From NCBI GenBank assembly GCA_022843845.1, contig JALHMW010000013.1, positions 62,001-126,000 of the forward strand: a stretch of 64,000 bases of DNA, in the 5' to 3' direction. The stretch comes from Archangium sp. GTDB lineage: Bacteria > Myxococcota > Myxococcia > Myxococcales > Myxococcaceae. The translations under genes and the position numbers were made by a program. Positions within the stretch are counted from its first letter, which is position 1; the number at the start of each line of letters is the position of its first letter. Under the pieces are notes generated by a model that was given only the letters and a program-made list of their open reading frames with translations, was not told the origin of the DNA and ran no database searches. Shown here in pieces: positions 62,248-64,000 of the stretch.

Positions 62248-63843
62248 ATGTCGGAAATTGCTGTCGGCATTGATCTTGGCACCTCGTATTCGTGCGTGTC
62301 GGCCGTCATCAACGGCCAACCCACCGTGCTCCCGAATGAATGGGGAGAGCTGACCCATGCCTCGGTCGTGTCGTTCCTCGACGACGGCTCGGTGCTCGTC
62401 GGCAACGCCGCCAAGAAGAACATCATCACCAACGCCGAGCACACCGTGTACTCGGCCAAGCGGCTCATCGGCCGCTTCTTCTTCTCCGACGAGGTGAAGA
62501 AGGCCCAATCGGTGATGCCGTACAAGATCGTGGAAGGCCCGAACAACTCCGTGCGCATCACGGTGCGTGGCCGAACGTTCTCACTGCCCGAGATCTCGGC
62601 CCTGGTGCTCAAGGAGATGAAGGCGATCGCCGAGAGCTACCTTGGCCAGCCCGTCACCAAGGCCGTCGTCACGGTGCCCGCGTACTTCAACGACAACCAG
62701 CGTCAGGCCACCAAGGACGCGGGCCGCATCGCAGGCCTCGACGTGCTGCGCATCTTGAACGAGCCCACGGCGGCGGCGCTCGCGTGCGGCTTCGGCCGCG
62801 ACATGAACCAGCGGGTCGTCGTGTACGATCTCGGCGGCGGCACCTTCGACGTGTCGATCCTCGAGATCGGCAAAGACGTTTTCGAGGTGCTCTCGACGGC
62901 TGGCGACACCTATCTCGGCGGCGACGACTTCGACGATCGCATCATGAACTGGCTGGCCGACGACTTCCTCGCGCGGCACAAGCTCGACCTGCGGCAGAAC
63001 AAGTACTGCCTGCAGATGCTCAAAGAGGCCGCCGAGCGGGCAAAGATCGACGTCGGCCAGGCGAACGTGGCCACCATTCATTGCGCCGGCATCTGCCAGG
63101 ACACCAACAACAACGTCATCGACTTGACGCAGACCCTCACCCAGGACGCCTTCAACCGCATGGTGATGGACCTCGTGCAGCGCACCTTCAAGGTGTGCGA
63201 CGAGGCCCTCCAGAGCGCGCGCATGACGGCGGCCGACGTCGACGCGGTGATCCTCGTCGGCGGCCCGACGCGCCTGCCGATCATCTCGAACTCGGTGAAG
63301 CACTATTTCTCGAAGGAGATGATGGCGGGCGTCGACCCCGACCAGGTCGTCTCGCTCGGCGCCGCGCTGCAGGCCCACGCCCTCGTCGATCAGCGCACCG
63401 AGACGTTCCTCGTCGACGTCACCCCGCTCTCGCTGCGCATCGGCACGGTCGGCGGGTACACCGAGAAGATCATCGAGAAGAACACCCCGATTCCGATCGA
63501 GAAGTCGAAGACCTTCACCACCAGCCGCGACGGCCAGGACAAGGTGAAGATCCGCGTCTACCAGGGAGAGTCCAACCGTGCCGAGGAGTGCGAGCTGCTC
63601 GGCGAGTTCGAGTTCGCCGGCTTCCGAATCGGCTACCGCGGCGACGTGAAGATCGACGTGACGTTCGAGATCGACTCCAACGGCATCGTGAACGTCGCGG
63701 CCACCGATCAAGAGACTGGGCAGCGCACCTCGACGACCATCAGCCTGTCGTCAGGCCTCTCCGAGAACGACATTCAGAAGTCCATGAAGGACAACGAAGG
63801 AATGCAGCTGGCCAACCACCGGGACCTTCCGTCACCGGCCTGA
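62248..63843 (+). CDS. Short Hsp70-family protein (DnaK-like, no C-terminal lid)
   Basis: 531 residues against about 600-640 for DnaK. The ATPase domain is complete: VGIDLGTSYSCV, the phosphate loop YDLGGGTFDVS, and VILVGGPTRLPI. The linker and substrate-binding beta domain are present (DVTPLSLRIGT; EKSKTFTTSRDGQ; YQGESNRAEEC), ending with AATDQETGQRTS. After about residue 510 only a short helix and tail (LSSGLSENDIQKS) remain, so the helical lid is absent. Without a lid substrate release would be fast, or the protein serves as a specialised adaptor. It lies in the kinase-FHA neighbourhood. No DnaJ or GrpE gene is adjacent. Confidence 0.88.
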   Translation: MSEIAVGIDLGTSYSCVSAVINGQPTVLPNEWGELTHASVVSFLDDGSVLVGNAAKKNIITNAEHTVYSAKRLIGRFFFSDEVKKAQSVMPYKIVEGPNNSVRITVRGRTFSLPEISALVLKEMKAIAESYLGQPVTKAVVTVPAYFNDNQRQATKDAGRIAGLDVLRILNEPTAAALACGFGRDMNQRVVVYDLGGGTFDVSILEIGKDVFEVLSTAGDTYLGGDDFDDRIMNWLADDFLARHKLDLRQNKYCLQMLKEAAERAKIDVGQANVATIHCAGICQDTNNNVIDLTQTLTQDAFNRMVMDLVQRTFKVCDEALQSARMTAADVDAVILVGGPTRLPIISNSVKHYFSKEMMAGVDPDQVVSLGAALQAHALVDQRTETFLVDVTPLSLRIGTVGGYTEKIIEKNTPIPIEKSKTFTTSRDGQDKVKIRVYQGESNRAEECELLGEFEFAGFRIGYRGDVKIDVTFEIDSNGIVNVAATDQETGQRTSTTISLSSGLSENDIQKSMKDNEGMQLANHRDLPSPA

Positions 63844-63857
63844 GCTGACTCACTGAG

Positions 63858-64000
63858 ATGGCGCCACCAGACGACCAGCACGGCAAACCCCCGGGTCTTC
63901 CCCCGGTGCCGCAGGTCCGTCCGCCGACGCAAGCGCGGCCCGCCGTCACCCCAACCATCGCGCCCGTGCGGCCGCCGTCGATTGCGCCGTCCATCGCCCC
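63858..64000 (+). CDS. Start of a proline-rich protein (3' end outside window)
   Basis: An ATG 14 bases after the Hsp70-like stop opens a frame running off the window edge. The 47 visible residues are almost wholly Pro, Ala, Val and Arg with a repeated (I/V)-x-P-x-(I/V)xP texture, like the linkers of myxobacterial signalling or J-domain proteins. Nothing more can be said of its function. A partner of the Hsp70-like protein, such as a J-domain protein, is one possibility from position. Confidence 0.6.
   Translation, partial: MAPPDDQHGKPPGLPPVPQVRPPTQARPAVTPTIAPVRPPSIAPSIA

Overview
This window is high-GC bacterial DNA that most resembles a myxobacterium or relative (Myxococcota). The signs are cysteine-rich CGDG/CDDGN repeats typical of Myxococcus surface proteins, a protease with a MYXO-CTERM-like tail, many cytoplasmic FHA, PilZ, DUF4388 and Ser/Thr-kinase signalling modules, and an NtrC-type activator without a receiver domain. 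Genes are dense and often overlap by 4 bases (ATGA/GTGA). No stretch over 300 bases lacks a gene. I saw no rRNA, tRNA, CRISPR array, insertion sequence or phage gene.

Layout. 1-2171: end of a large cysteine-rich surface protein and a lytic transglycosylase. 2224-7349: an unusual cluster that looks like a peptide-modification (RiPP) locus. A minus-strand operon encodes a 129-aa Pro/Leu/Lys/Ser repeat peptide, then an APH-fold kinase, then a HopA1-domain lyase. It is flanked on the plus strand by a degenerate aldo/keto-reductase-like protein, a cupin/JmjC oxygenase and a second JmjC oxygenase. The kinase-HopA1 pair is the known split Ser/Thr dehydratase of thioamitides and class V lanthipeptides, but this peptide has 12 PL(K/T)S motifs and no cysteine, so lanthionines are impossible. 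This is the best candidate for an undescribed system.

7395-9080: UbiB-family kinase. 10418-14327: an Mla-type lipid transporter with two ATPases, two MlaE permeases and one MCE protein; the ATPases have complementary defects, suggesting an asymmetric heterodimer. 14334-19024: surface lipoprotein, trypsin-like protease and a coiled-coil protein. 19165-22605: metallo-beta-lactamase-fold hydrolase, GAF-sigma54 activator and small genes. 22590-31566 (minus): thioredoxin-like protein, FHA-DUF4388 protein, TPR protein, BamD-like lipoprotein, and the operon holA-metG-HEAT-tatD. 31625-36949 (minus): TadE/TadG-like and Flp-like proteins. 37181-38581: asnS. 38724-39635: FGE-like protein.

39851-49821 (minus): a five-gene overlapping operon matching the E. 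coli yfaP-T-A-S-Q alpha-2-macroglobulin cluster. It retains the CIEQ thioester motif, and its last protein combines HExxH, transpeptidase-like and SpoIID-like motifs. 50026-56344: hybrid histidine kinase, zinc-ribbon membrane protein, AmpG-like permease, holB, TIGR02757 protein, MoaB-like and Rieske proteins. 56431-64000: polX, then a signalling group (Ser/Thr kinase-PilZ, FHA protein, CPBP protease, a glutamine-amidotransferase-like protein lacking its cysteine, and a short lidless Hsp70) and the start of a proline-rich gene cut by the window edge.
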